Notes: generated from the letters alone by a model not told the origin. A stretch of DNA of 64,000 nucleotides from Clostridium sp. Marseille-P299 (GCF_900078195.1 NZ_FJVE01000007.1:2601358-2665357), one strand, 5' to 3'; numbered from the stretch's first letter, positions 23,954 through 33,743 are shown. Numbers and translations: made by a program.

Positions 23954-26011
23954 TTAATCATTGGAAAGTAGATCTAAATCCAATTCTCCAGTAAATAAGA
24001 TATCCTCTTTTCCTAATGCTCCAGGAATAATTGAGAATGTATTTGAAATACCATCCTGTGCATCTTTAAATGGAAGCTTCGCAACGGATGCTAATGACGC
24101 AACTGCTCCATGAGTATCACGTCTATGCATTGGATTCGCTCCTGGTGCTAAAGGTTCACCTTTCTTACGTCCATCTGGTGTATTACCAGTCTTCTTACCA
24201 TATACAACGTTTGATGTAATTGTAAGGATTGACATTGTTGGAACACCATTACGGTAAGTATGATGCTTACGAATCATATCCATAAAGTCATGAACTAAGT
24301 TAACTGCAATTTGATCTACACGATCGTCATTATTACCGTATTTTGGATAATCACCTTCTACTTCATAATCAATAACGATTCCATTTTCATCTCTTACAGG
24401 TTTTACTTTCGCATACTTAATTGCACTAAGTGAATCTGCAACAACAGATAAGCCTGCAATACCTGTAGCAAAATAACGTTTTACTTCGCGATCATGAAGA
24501 GCCATCTGAACTCTTTCATAGCTATATTTATCATGCATGTAATGAATTACATTTAATGTATTTACATAAAGTTCAGCTAACCATTCCATCATATCTTTAT
24601 ACTTAGACATAACATCATCATAATCTAAGTATTCACCTTCAACCGGACGATATTTTGGACCAACCTGTACTTTAAGTACTTCATCAACACCACCGTTAAT
24701 TGCATATAATAAGCACTTAGCAAGGTTTGCTCTTGCGCCAAAGAATTGCATTTCTTTACCAACTTTCATGGAAGATACACAGCAAGCAATTGCATAGTCA
24801 TCACCATGAATTGGACGCATGATGTCATCATTTTCATACTGAATGGATGAAGTTTTAATGGACATCTTCGCACAATATTCTTTGAATTTACGTGGTAACT
24901 GAGTAGACCAAAGAACTGTCATATTAGGTTCTGGAGCAGTTCCTAAGTTATCAAGTGTATGAAGGTAACGGAAAGAAGTCTTTGTAACCATATGTCTTCC
25001 ATCTGTACCAATACCTCCAATACTTTCTGTAACCCATGTTGGGTCCCCAGAGAATAATGCATTGTATTCAGGCGTACGAGCGAATTTAACAAGACGTAAT
25101 TTCATAATGAAATGATCAATGTACTCTTGTGCTTGCTCTTCTGTAATTAAGCCGGCATCTAAATCTCTTTGAATATAAATATCAAGGAATGTAGATGTAC
25201 GTCCAAGACTCATTGCAGCACCGTTTTGCTCTTTTACAGCAGCTAAATATCCAAAATATAACCATTGAATTGCTTCTTTTGCATTTGAAGCTGGTTTTGA
25301 AATATCATATCCATAAGACTCACCGAGAGCTTTTAATTCATTAAGTGCACGAATTTGCTCGGATAATTCTTCTCTTAATTGAATATTTTCAGCAGTCATA
25401 GTTTTTACAGTACCAAGTAACTGCTCTTTTTTATCTTTAATTAGTAGATCAGTACCATAAAGTGCAACTCTTCTGTAGTCACCAATGATACGTCCTCTAC
25501 CATAAGCATCAGGTAGACCTGTAATAATAGCAGATTTTCTCGCAAGTTTCATTTCATCAGTGTATGCGTCAAACACACCCTGATTATGAGTTTTACGATA
25601 ATCAGTAAAGATACGAACTACTTCTTCATCTACTTCATATCCATTTTCATGGCATGCATTTTGTGCCATACGAATACCACCAAATACATGTAAAGAACGT
25701 TTAAAAGGTTTATCTGTCTGGAAACCTACGATTTGTTCTTTATCTTTATCTAAATAGCCAGGGCCATGAGAAGTTATTGTAGAAACTATCTTAGTGTCCA
25801 TATCAAGTACACCACCCGCTTCTCTCTCCTGCTTGGATAATTCCATTACTTGAGCCCAAAGCTCTTTAGTTGCAGCAGTTGGGTCAGCTAAAAAAGACTC
25901 ATCTCCGTCATACATTGTATAATTATTGTGGATAAAATCTCTGACATTTATGGAAGAATTCCATTTTCCACCTTGGAAGCCCTTCCACTCATTTCTTTCT
26001 TCTATTGTCAT
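23954..26011 (-). CDS. pflB: pyruvate formate-lyase body lacking its C-terminal glycyl-radical segment
   Basis: 685 residues. The body is typical: [41 protein letters not shown], and the catalytic Cys pair C410-C411 in [12 protein letters not shown]. Later come [23 protein letters not shown] and [20 protein letters not shown]. The frame ends at LDLLSND and TAA. In Escherichia coli PFL this is just before NLVGLLDGYF, the beginning of the glycyl-radical segment. The missing part is encoded 280 bp downstream at 23439. There is no frame in which the missing segment directly follows the stop, so a simple sequencing frameshift does not explain it. It converts pyruvate and CoA to acetyl-CoA and formate. 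First gene of the operon. Confidence 0.92.
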   Translation of the reverse strand: MTIEERNEWKGFQGGKWNSSINVRDFIHNNYTMYDGDESFLADPTAATKELWAQVMELSKQEREAGGVLDMDTKIVSTITSHGPGYLDKDKEQIVGFQTDKPFKRSLHVFGGIRMAQNACHENGYEVDEEVVRIFTDYRKTHNQGVFDAYTDEMKLARKSAIITGLPDAYGRGRIIGDYRRVALYGTDLLIKDKKEQLLGTVKTMTAENIQLREELSEQIRALNELKALGESYGYDISKPASNAKEAIQWLYFGYLAAVKEQNGAAMSLGRTSTFLDIYIQRDLDAGLITEEQAQEYIDHFIMKLRLVKFARTPEYNALFSGDPTWVTESIGGIGTDGRHMVTKTSFRYLHTLDNLGTAPEPNMTVLWSTQLPRKFKEYCAKMSIKTSSIQYENDDIMRPIHGDDYAIACCVSSMKVGKEMQFFGARANLAKCLLYAINGGVDEVLKVQVGPKYRPVEGEYLDYDDVMSKYKDMMEWLAELYVNTLNVIHYMHDKYSYERVQMALHDREVKRYFATGIAGLSVVADSLSAIKYAKVKPVRDENGIVIDYEVEGDYPKYGNNDDRVDQIAVNLVHDFMDMIRKHHTYRNGVPTMSILTITSNVVYGKKTGNTPDGRKKGEPLAPGANPMHRRDTHGAVASLASVAKLPFKDAQDGISNTFSIIPGALGKEDILFTGELDLDLLSND

Positions 26012-26086
26012 GTTAATCCTCCTTCTGTAGCATACTTCATAGTAGACTTAATAACATCAATTCTTGTCATTTATTTCTACAAATTA

Positions 26087-26115
26087 ATTATATCGAAATC
26101 AAACTTCTTTAACAA
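26087..26115 (-). promoter_or_regulatory. promoter of the split pfl operon
   Basis: TTGTTA, 17 bp, TATAAT on the minus strand, 76 bp before the pflB start. The -35 lies in CTTGTTAAAG, similar to one half of the redox-regulator Rex site TTGTTAA. This is suggestive only. Confidence 0.65.
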
Positions 26116-26161
26116 GTGTGTAAATACTAGAAATTTCTCAATAAAGAAAGGATTTTTTTAT

Positions 26162-26176
26162 TGATAATAGTTATCA
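26162..26176. promoter_or_regulatory. Fur-like palindrome between pflB and the DUF1846 gene
   Basis: TGATAAT-A-GTTATCA is a 7-1-7 inverted repeat with one mismatch to the Fur consensus TGATAAT-N-ATTATCA. It lies about 45 bp upstream of the pfl -35. Binding protein not known. Confidence 0.35.
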
Positions 26177-26298
26177 TTCCTATCAATATTCTATGAATTT
26201 GGTTAATTAGCTAAATTATTCCTGTTTTATTTATAATTTATTGGTTAAAATTTTCTCTATATAAAAATTTTACATTTTATTTTTTTAAATCATTAAGG

Positions 26299-26327
26299 TT
26301 GAGTGAACTTCTTTCCTGTGATATAAT
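26299..26327 (+). promoter_or_regulatory. promoter of the DUF1846 gene
   Basis: TTGAGT, 17 bp, TATAAT; the start codon is 72 bp downstream of the -10. Confidence 0.7.
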
Positions 26328-26398
26328 GCATAGGTGTATTTATAGACGAATTTTACTAAATTTATACATGGGATTGAACTTAAGAAAGGAAATATCAG

Positions 26399-27877
26399 AT
26401 GAAAATCGGATTTGACAACCAAAAGTATTTAAAAATGCAATCGGCACATATTATGGAACGAATTAGCAAGTTTGATAACAAATTGTACTTAGAATTTGGT
26501 GGTAAATTATTTGATGATTACCATGCATCACGAGTACTTCCTGGTTTTGCACCAGATAGCAAATTAAAAATGTTATTAGAATTAAAAGATCAAGCTGAAA
26601 TCGTTATTGCAATAAGTGCTGTCGATATTGATAAGAACAAAGTTAGAGGAGATTTAGGAATCACCTATGATTTAGATGTCCTACGTTTAGTAGATGCATT
26701 TCGTAATAAAGGCTTATATGTTGGAAGCATCACAATCACTCAATATTCTGGTCAAGAAAGTGCAGATGCTTTTAAAAATAAATTAGAACAACTTGGATTA
26801 ACTGTTTATATCCACTATTTAATACCAGGATATCCAAATAATATTCCACATATCCTAAGTGACAAAGGTTATGGAAAAAATGATTATATAAAAACAACTA
26901 GACCACTTGTTGTTATAACAGCACCAGGCCCTGGTAGTGGTAAAATGGCAACTTGTTTATCTCAGTTATATCACGAACACAAAAGGGGAATTAATGCAGG
27001 TTATGCAAAATTTGAGACATTTCCTATCTGGAACCTTCCACTAAAACACCCAGTAAATTTAGCTTATGAAGCCGCAACTGCTGATTTAAATGATGTGAAT
27101 ATGATTGATCCATTTCATTTAGATGCGTATGGTATTACTACGGTAAATTATAACCGCGATGTTGAAATATTCCCTGTTTTAAACACAATTTTTTCAAACA
27201 TTTATAAAGAAAGTCCATATAAATCACCAACGGATATGGGTGTAAATATGGCAGGAAATTGTATTATTGATGATGAAGCTTGTAAAGATGCTTCAAAGCA
27301 AGAAATCATCCGCCGTTACTATCAGACCTTAACTAATGTTCTTGATGGTACTGCTCAAAATGAAGAAGTATATAAACTAGAACTTTTATTAAATCAAGCT
27401 GGTATTACTACAAAAGATCGTAAAGTAGTTGCAGCTGCCAATGATCGTGCTACAGAAAGTGATGGTCCTGCTGCCGCTATTGAATTATCTGATGGTACTA
27501 TCATTACTGGTAAGACAAGTAATCTTTTAGGTGCTTCTGCTGCTCTTTTATTAAACGCTTTAAAAGCATTAGCAGGTATTGATCATGATACACATGTAAT
27601 ATCTCCTCAAGCAATTGAGCCAATTCAAAACTTAAAAATATCATACCTTGGTAGTAAAAATCCAAGACTTCATACCGATGAGGTATTAATTGCATTATCA
27701 ATAAGTGCAATGCATGACAAGGTTGCTAAATTAGCTTTAGAACAACTTCCTAAGCTTGAAAATCTTGAAGTACATTCCAGTGTTATCTTATCCGAAGTCG
27801 ATATTAAAACATTTAAAAAACTTGGCATTCATTTAACAACAGAAGCAACTTATGAAAGTAAGTGCTTATATCATTAA
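26399..27877 (+). CDS. DUF1846 family protein
   Basis: 492 residues, the usual length for DUF1846. Conserved blocks seen: IGFDNQKYLKMQSAHIMERI at the N terminus, LEFGGKLFDDYHASRVLPGF, VITAPGPGSGKMATCLSQLYHE with a P-loop-like glycine-rich turn, KFETFPIWNLPLKHPVNLAYEAATADL, DTHVISPQAIEPI and TDEVLIALSISAM. The family is widespread in Firmicutes, and structures show a Rossmann-type fold. The biochemical role is not established as far as I know. Single gene with its own promoter and terminator. Confidence 0.88.
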   Translation: MKIGFDNQKYLKMQSAHIMERISKFDNKLYLEFGGKLFDDYHASRVLPGFAPDSKLKMLLELKDQAEIVIAISAVDIDKNKVRGDLGITYDLDVLRLVDAFRNKGLYVGSITITQYSGQESADAFKNKLEQLGLTVYIHYLIPGYPNNIPHILSDKGYGKNDYIKTTRPLVVITAPGPGSGKMATCLSQLYHEHKRGINAGYAKFETFPIWNLPLKHPVNLAYEAATADLNDVNMIDPFHLDAYGITTVNYNRDVEIFPVLNTIFSNIYKESPYKSPTDMGVNMAGNCIIDDEACKDASKQEIIRRYYQTLTNVLDGTAQNEEVYKLELLLNQAGITTKDRKVVAAANDRATESDGPAAAIELSDGTIITGKTSNLLGASAALLLNALKALAGIDHDTHVISPQAIEPIQNLKISYLGSKNPRLHTDEVLIALSISAMHDKVAKLALEQLPKLENLEVHSSVILSEVDIKTFKKLGIHLTTEATYESKCLYH

Positions 27878-27937
27878 TTTGAATAATCGTTTTCATATAT
27901 AAAGTTTTTTTGCTTTATATAAATTGTTAATTATTAG

Positions 27938-27990
27938 GCTCTAATGTCGGTGTTGGTGCGTTGCATCCAATGACTCACTGACATTAGAGC
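27938..27990 (+). terminator. terminator of the DUF1846 gene
   Basis: An 11-bp stem GCTCTAATGTC/GACATTAGAGC extended by GT/AC, with a 24-nt internal loop, followed by TATTTT. Confidence 0.75.
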
Positions 27991-28026
27991 TATTTTAAAT
28001 TATATATTTACTACTTTTTATTATAT

Positions 28027-28065
28027 TTTACATAAACTTTACATAACCTATAAGCTAATCTTACA
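28027..28065 (+). promoter_or_regulatory. PhoP-box-like direct repeats upstream of the Na/Pi cotransporter
   Basis: Hexamers TTTACA (28027), TTTACA (28038), TATAAG (28049) and CTTACA (28060) recur every 11 bp. The Bacillus PhoP box is repeats of TT(A/C/T)ACA with ~5-bp spacers. Three of the four hexamers match at 5/6 or better. Confidence 0.65.
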
Positions 28066-28143
28066 AATATATTTTAGACTACAAAGGCTTTTGACTTTCT
28101 TAAGCATTAAATTAATTATAAATTAAGCAAAGGAGACTTCCAA

Positions 28144-29928
28144 ATGGATATCTTTTCGATTTTTTCATTATTTGGTGGACTAGCCCTATTTCTTTATGGA
28201 ATGAATATAATGAGTTCAGGTCTAGATAAAGTAGCCGGTGGAAAGTTAGAACGTATTCTAGAAAAACTAACCTCCAATCCACTAAAAGCAGTTGCTCTTG
28301 GAGCTGTTGTTACAGCCGTTATTCAATCCTCTTCAGCAACTACCGTAATGGTTGTAGGGTTTGTAAATGCCGGAATTATGAAACTTTCTCAAGCAGTTGG
28401 CATTATTATGGGTGCAAACTTAGGAACAACTGCAACCGCTTGGATATTAAGTTTATCTGGCCTAGAAGGAGATAGTTTTTTTATTCAGATTTTGAAACCA
28501 AGTAATTTCTCTCCTCTTCTTGCATTCATAGGTATTATTTTAATCATGTTTATGAAAAGCGAGAAAAAGAAAGATATTGGTCAAATTCTTGTAGGTTTTG
28601 CAATACTTATGTTTGGTATGGATAATATGAGTGGCGCTGTAAAACCATTAGCTGATATTCCAGAATTCAGAAACATACTAATCATGTTTTCAAATCCTTT
28701 ATTAGGAATTGCTACTGGTGCTATATTAACAGCAATTATTCAAAGTTCTTCTGCTTCTGTTGGAATTCTACAAGCGATTTCCACCACAGGTAGTTTAACT
28801 TTCTCTTCCGCAATACCTATTATTATGGGACAAAATATTGGTACTTGTATTACTGCTATTATCGCAAGTATTGGTGCGAAAAAGAATGCAAAACGAGCTG
28901 CATTGGTACATCTATATTTTAATTTAATTGGTACGATCCTATTTTTAATCGTATTTTATATCATTCAATATACGATTGGATTTCCATTTATTAATGACTC
29001 CGTTAGTGCAGCTTCCATAGCATCTGTTCATACAATTTTTAATCTTTTCTCAACCATAATATTATTACCATTTAGTAGAGTGTTAGAAAAACTAGCATGT
29101 ATTACAATTAAAGATGGAGAAGACACAGAAAATCAATCTAAGGATGGTTCTTCTATTGTAAATTTATTGGATGAACGTTTTCTTGCAACACCAGGTTATG
29201 CTATGGAACAATGTCACGATGTATGTGTCAAGATGGCTCAATTAACTAAGGATACATTTCTATCTTCCGTTTCCTTATTTGAGAACTACGATGAGAAATT
29301 AGCAAAAGAAATTGAGAAAAATGAAGATTTGATTGATAAATATGAAGATATGATTGGTAATTTCTTAGTTAAATTAAGTAGCAAAGATTTGTCTTCTGCA
29401 AATAGCAAAGAAGCTTCTTTTTATCTTCATACCATCGGAGATTTAGAACGTATTGGTGACCATTCTATTAATTTGCTAGGTGCCGCAAAAGAAATAAATG
29501 AAAAGCAAATTCAGTTTTCAACAGAAGCAAAAAAAGAATTATCTATTTTAACAGATGCTGTTGTTGAAATCTTAACGAATACCTTTACTGCTTTTGAAAT
29601 CTACGATGTAGATTTATCAAAGGCGATTGAACCATTAGAGGAAGTCATTGATTATTTACAAGGCGAGTTAAAAAATCGTCATATTAAACGTCTACAAAAA
29701 GGTATTTGCACCATTGAGTCTGGCTTTGTACTATCTGATATTTTAACCAATTACGAACGTATTGCTGATCATTGTTCTAATATCGCTATCAGTGTTTTAC
29801 AAGTGAATAGCGAAGATAGTCTTGATGCTCATGCCTATGTAAAAGGTCTTAAGTTTCAGGCTCAATCCGATTTTACAAATCAATATGAAACAAATTTAAA
29901 ACGTTATCAACTTCCAAGCGAAATTTAG
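28144..29928 (+). CDS. Na/Pi cotransporter family protein with PhoU-like C terminus
   Basis: 594 residues. Two transport repeats are visible in the first 310 residues, each with the QSSSA signature (AVIQSSSATTVMVVGFVNAG and AIIQSSSASVGILQ), plus MGANLGTT and MGQNIGTC as matching loops. About eight membrane segments are expected. The cytoplasmic C-terminal part (about residues 350-570) is helical and PhoU-like: TIGDLERIGDHSINL and NYERIADHCSNIAIS carry the E-x-x-x-D metal-binding motif. It imports phosphate with sodium. Pho-box-like repeats upstream link it to the pst operon that follows on the other strand. Confidence 0.9.
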   Translation: MDIFSIFSLFGGLALFLYGMNIMSSGLDKVAGGKLERILEKLTSNPLKAVALGAVVTAVIQSSSATTVMVVGFVNAGIMKLSQAVGIIMGANLGTTATAWILSLSGLEGDSFFIQILKPSNFSPLLAFIGIILIMFMKSEKKKDIGQILVGFAILMFGMDNMSGAVKPLADIPEFRNILIMFSNPLLGIATGAILTAIIQSSSASVGILQAISTTGSLTFSSAIPIIMGQNIGTCITAIIASIGAKKNAKRAALVHLYFNLIGTILFLIVFYIIQYTIGFPFINDSVSAASIASVHTIFNLFSTIILLPFSRVLEKLACITIKDGEDTENQSKDGSSIVNLLDERFLATPGYAMEQCHDVCVKMAQLTKDTFLSSVSLFENYDEKLAKEIEKNEDLIDKYEDMIGNFLVKLSSKDLSSANSKEASFYLHTIGDLERIGDHSINLLGAAKEINEKQIQFSTEAKKELSILTDAVVEILTNTFTAFEIYDVDLSKAIEPLEEVIDYLQGELKNRHIKRLQKGICTIESGFVLSDILTNYERIADHCSNIAISVLQVNSEDSLDAHAYVKGLKFQAQSDFTNQYETNLKRYQLPSEI

Positions 29929-29958
29929 TAAGAATGTGTAAATTCCATTCTTTCGTTG

Positions 29959-29994
29959 AAAAAGGTCTGTCAGTAATTTGCTGACAGACCTTTT
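29959..29994 (+). terminator. terminator of the Na/Pi cotransporter
   Basis: A perfect stem AAAAGGTCTGTCAG/CTGACAGACCTTTT around a 6-nt loop. Confidence 0.9.
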
Positions 29995-29997
29995 AAC

Positions 29998-30031
29998 ATT
30001 TTTTCATTCGTATCATTTTTTCATTCGTATC
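29998..30031. repeat. perfect tandem 17-bp duplication
   Basis: ATTTTTTCATTCGTATC occurs twice in direct contact. A degenerate TTCTTATTA-rich stretch follows to about 30110, directly beyond the kinase stop at 30179. No gene seen in 29995-30178. Confidence 0.9.
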
Positions 30032-30178
30032 ATTTTATAATTTTATCATTCTTATTATTCTTTCGATTCTTATTACTCTTATGTTCTTATTATTCTTCTT
30101 ATGGTTCAAGCATCAGAGTCTCTTTTTTCTGTTAAGAATAACTCTGCAAAACTACCCTTTTTTTAACTTCTTAAGTTA

Positions 30179-31552
30179 TTAAGTTTCTTCTAACTTTTCA
30201 GGCTTTTTTGGTATATCAACTTTTATCGTTGTACCAACGTTAAATTCACTTTCTAACACTACCCTTGCATTATGTTTTACAAGGATATGTTTTACAATTG
30301 CAAGTCCTAGTCCGGTACCGCCAGTTTCCTTTGATCTACTCTTATCCACTCGATAAAATCGTTCAAAAATTCGCTCTTGATGTTGCTTTTTAATTCCTAT
30401 TCCAGTATCTTTTACAATCAATTGTGCTACATCACCATTATTTAAAACTTCAACAAAGACAAATCCACCTACCTTGTTATAGCGAACTGCATTATCACAT
30501 AGGTTCATTACTAGTTCTTCCATCATACTTTTGTTAGCAGTTAATAAACATTTCTCACCCTTTAACGTAATTGTAATGGATTGCTGCTTTGCATTTAATT
30601 CTAAAGTATGAACACACTCCTTAGCAATTTGATATAAATCAATGGTTTCTTTTGGTATTTGAATTCCATTCTCATCCATTTCAGATAGCTTAATAATATC
30701 ATTAATCAAAGTAAATAAACGGTTTGAATTTCTTAATATTTCACCAGCAAACCTTTTCGCATCCTCTTCTTTTGCCATGCCTTGTTCAATCAATTCTGCA
30801 TAACCAGAAATTGAGGTTAATGGAGTTTTTAGCTCGTGAGAGACATTAGCAGTAAATTCCTGCCTAACTCTTTCACTTCTCTCCAATCGGTTTAACTGCT
30901 TCTTAATATCTTCATGTTGGGTCCATATTGTTTTTGCAAATGGTTTTAATTCTTCATAAGGTACACTTTGCTCAATATTTTCAATATCTACTATATCATT
31001 CGCGAATTTATTAATTGGCCTTATAATGCGCATTGTAAGCATTCGAGTAATACATATGCAAATTATAAATAAAACCAGACCACAAACAATAATTACTGGA
31101 ATCACATTTCCAAACAAATTTACTAGTCCACTTGCCTCTGTTGACACACGTAAAACATCACCATTATCTAACATTCTTGCATAGTAATATGTATTTTTAA
31201 GAACAGTGCTTGATGTGCGAATGGCCTTTCCCTCACCTGACTTAAACGCCTGAATAATTTCTGGTCGCTCCATATGGTTTTCCATCAAAGATGCGCTCAC
31301 ACTATTGTCGTATAATACTTTACCATCATTCGCAATTAATGTAATTCTTAGGCTATCATCATTAATTAACTTTCCCATATCGTCATAACTTAATTTCTCA
31401 TAAATATTATCAAGAATGTCGATATAAGTTTCTAATTCAACATAGACTTGCTTTTGAAATAGATTAAAGTATACTAACATACTGAACAATGATGTAAAGA
31501 CAATTGATATTGCGCCAACCAAACACAGTTGTACTGTAATTTTTTTCTTCAT
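30179..31552 (-). CDS. phoR: PhoR-like sensor histidine kinase
   Basis: 457 residues from the ATG with TGAGG upstream. One membrane span lies near residues 8-28 and a second near 160-180, flanking an extracytoplasmic domain. A HAMP-like linker follows (RMLTMRIIRPINKFANDI). HisKA is FTANVSHELKTPLTSISGYAEL with the phospho-His. The ATPase boxes are LVMNLCDNAVRYNK (N), KDTGIGI (G1), ERFYRVDKSRSKETGGTGLGLAIVKH (F/G2). It lies last in the pst-pho operon, 21 bp after the response regulator. It probably phosphorylates that regulator in response to phosphate limitation via Pst and PhoU. Confidence 0.9.
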   Translation of the reverse strand: MKKKITVQLCLVGAISIVFTSLFSMLVYFNLFQKQVYVELETYIDILDNIYEKLSYDDMGKLINDDSLRITLIANDGKVLYDNSVSASLMENHMERPEIIQAFKSGEGKAIRTSSTVLKNTYYYARMLDNGDVLRVSTEASGLVNLFGNVIPVIIVCGLVLFIICICITRMLTMRIIRPINKFANDIVDIENIEQSVPYEELKPFAKTIWTQHEDIKKQLNRLERSERVRQEFTANVSHELKTPLTSISGYAELIEQGMAKEEDAKRFAGEILRNSNRLFTLINDIIKLSEMDENGIQIPKETIDLYQIAKECVHTLELNAKQQSITITLKGEKCLLTANKSMMEELVMNLCDNAVRYNKVGGFVFVEVLNNGDVAQLIVKDTGIGIKKQHQERIFERFYRVDKSRSKETGGTGLGLAIVKHILVKHNARVVLESEFNVGTTIKVDIPKKPEKLEET

Positions 31553-31573
31553 AGCGTACCTCAATTATTAAAA

Positions 31574-32245
31574 CTATTCTCCAACTTTATAACCCACATT
31601 ACGAACCGTTTTTATCATTGATCCAGCTTCACCCAGTTTCTGACGTAAGGTTTTAATATGCATATCAACCGTTCTAGTCTCACCTTCGTAATCAAAGCCC
31701 CAAACTCTCTCCATGATTTTATCTCTTGATAAGACAATGCCTTGATTTTCAAGTAAATATCGTAAAAGTTCAAATTCTTTATACGTTAGCTCACAAATCT
31801 GATTCTCAACCGTGACACAATGTTTCTCAATATTTAGTTCTACATTTCCGTATGAAATACTTGTCTGCTTATCCACAATACCTGTACGACGTAATAAAGC
31901 CTTTACCCTAGAAACTAATTCCATAATGCCAAAAGGTTTCGTAATATAATCATCTGCTCCAGTATCTAAGCCTCGTACTTTATCCATCTCTGATGTCTTA
32001 GCCGTAACCATCATAATCGGTATATGTTTTGTTGCATTATCAGCACGTAATGTCGCTAAAATACTAAGCCCATCTTCATTAGGCAACATAACATCTAAAA
32101 TAATGAGATCAGGAGTCTTTACTTTCATAGCTGCAAAAAAATCTTCGCCATTTTCAAATCCTTCAATCTCAAATCCACTCGTTTTCAAGGCGTAACTTTC
32201 TATCTCTCGAATATTCGTATCATCTTCTACAATATATATCAACAT
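31574..32245 (-). CDS. phoP: PhoP/PhoB-type response regulator
   Basis: 223 residues in the OmpR/PhoB subfamily. The receiver domain has the acidic pair E7-D8/D9, the phospho-acceptor D51 in LIILDVMLPNEDG, and K in YITKPFGIMEL. The C-terminal winged helix has ENQGIVLSRDKIMERVWGFDYEGETRTVDMHIKTLRQKL. It is the likely binder of the direct-repeat boxes upstream of pstS (38121-38148) and of the cotransporter (28027-28065). It is sandwiched between two kinase genes in the same operon, which makes its cognate kinase uncertain. Confidence 0.9.
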   Translation of the reverse strand: MLIYIVEDDTNIREIESYALKTSGFEIEGFENGEDFFAAMKVKTPDLIILDVMLPNEDGLSILATLRADNATKHIPIMMVTAKTSEMDKVRGLDTGADDYITKPFGIMELVSRVKALLRRTGIVDKQTSISYGNVELNIEKHCVTVENQICELTYKEFELLRYLLENQGIVLSRDKIMERVWGFDYEGETRTVDMHIKTLRQKLGEAGSMIKTVRNVGYKVGE

Positions 32246-32295
32246 TTACACCTCCACAATGAAATATTCTCTTTTAGTATACTCGTTATTGTTTT

Positions 32296-33699
32296 TTATC
32301 GCAATATAATATTGGGAATACGTATGGTGAATGTCGATCCTTCATTTACTTTACTCTCCAGCGAGATTGTCCCCTGATAATAAACTACAATATGTTTTAC
32401 AATCGAAAGGCCCAGTCCAGTTCCCGATATCTTCTTACTTCTTCCACGATCAACTCGATAAAACCTTTCAAATACACGATTCTTTTCTTCTTCTGGTATT
32501 CCTATTCCAGTATCACTAATCTTTATTTGTAAGTTTTTATGTTCCGCAGATACTTTTATATCGATACTACCATCTTTTTTATTGTATTTAATTGCATTAC
32601 TAATGAGATTACTAAACAACTCTTTTATCTGATTTGGATTCGCTAAAATAGTACAAGGAATGCAATCAACATGAACCGTGATATGATTTAATTCCATACT
32701 TGGTCGAAATGTTGCAAGTACATCTTCTAGTAAAATAGACAAACGAATTTCTGATTTTATTTCTTCTGTATCCTTAGTTTCAAGCCTTGATATCATTAAA
32801 ATATCATTAATTAAGGTATTCATATGCTCTGTTTCCTTTAGAATTCGAGACATAAATTCTGTTTTCGTTTCCTCATCTTGTGCAAAATCATTTAAAAGAA
32901 GTTCTGTATAACCGCGAATTGACGTGATAGGCGTTTTTAATTCATGAGATACATTTGCAAAGAACTCTTGACGTACCATTTTTTCGAACTCTAAATCCTT
33001 TACAAATTTTCTCATGGAATTCGACATTCGTTTCGTTGTTTGAGCTATCACATTCAATTCGTCAAACTTATACTCTTCAAATTCCAGTTCTTGTGTATCT
33101 TCTTTAAATCGTTCCATTACTTTTGCAATTTGATTTAAAGGTTTAACAATTGCTCCAGTAGTTTTTTCTGCCATTATAACAGCAACAATCGTTGCAATAC
33201 CTATACTAACAATGATTGCAGGCAATAAAAGGCCTATGTATTCAAGAGCCCCTGAAAATGGTATCGCCATTCTTAGAATATACCCTGCTGCCCTCTCTGA
33301 AGGAATCGCAACATATAACATTTTAATATTCTTAGTCTCTGACTCTCGAATTGCATATCCAACACCGTTTTCTTTTGCAGCTATAACCTCTTCCCTAGTT
33401 CCGTGGTTTTCCATTTTATCTAGATCTTGAACACTACTATCAGCTTGTACTACTCCATATTTATCAATAATTGTAATCCGATACTCTTCATTTGTTACAT
33501 CTGTTGGTAAAGACATAATCTGATATTGTAAGGGATGTTCATATTCTATCGAACCATCTAGCATATGAAGCGCAAGTTCTAAATCGTCTTTTGTATTATT
33601 ACGAATTGCTTCACTTACAGTAATGAAAAAGAAGAACCCACTCACTACCATGCTAATTACCAATATGAAGATAAATCTACGTAATATAGTCTTTTTCAT
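32296..33699 (-). CDS. second sensor histidine kinase of the pho operon
   Basis: 467 residues from the ATG preceded by GAGGAG; twelve extra in-frame codons upstream are unlikely. Membrane spans at about residues 8-28 and 160-180 flank an outer sensor domain. HisKA is FFANVSHELKTPITSIRGYTEL, and the ATPase boxes are ELFSNLISNAIKYNK, SDTGIGIPEEEK and ERFYRVDRGRSKKISGTGLGLSIVKH. Its cytoplasmic half is close to that of the kinase at 30179, pointing to duplication. The outer domain differs. It lies eight bp after phoU and upstream of the response regulator. It may sense a different cue or work with the other kinase. Confidence 0.9.
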   Translation of the reverse strand: MKKTILRRFIFILVISMVVSGFFFFITVSEAIRNNTKDDLELALHMLDGSIEYEHPLQYQIMSLPTDVTNEEYRITIIDKYGVVQADSSVQDLDKMENHGTREEVIAAKENGVGYAIRESETKNIKMLYVAIPSERAAGYILRMAIPFSGALEYIGLLLPAIIVSIGIATIVAVIMAEKTTGAIVKPLNQIAKVMERFKEDTQELEFEEYKFDELNVIAQTTKRMSNSMRKFVKDLEFEKMVRQEFFANVSHELKTPITSIRGYTELLLNDFAQDEETKTEFMSRILKETEHMNTLINDILMISRLETKDTEEIKSEIRLSILLEDVLATFRPSMELNHITVHVDCIPCTILANPNQIKELFSNLISNAIKYNKKDGSIDIKVSAEHKNLQIKISDTGIGIPEEEKNRVFERFYRVDRGRSKKISGTGLGLSIVKHIVVYYQGTISLESKVNEGSTFTIRIPNIILR

Positions 33700-33743
33700 G
33701 CTAGACTCCTCACCTTTAATATACCATGCAACCAATCTATCTT

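Noticed and set aside
23675..23954. A sequencing frameshift as the cause of the split PFL
   Set aside because: The glycyl-radical segment does not continue in any frame right after the body stop. A complete extra gene with its own ribosome binding site lies between the pieces.
27900..28020. A riboswitch upstream of the Na/Pi cotransporter
   Set aside because: The hairpin there is explained as the terminator of the preceding gene, and I see no known riboswitch core.
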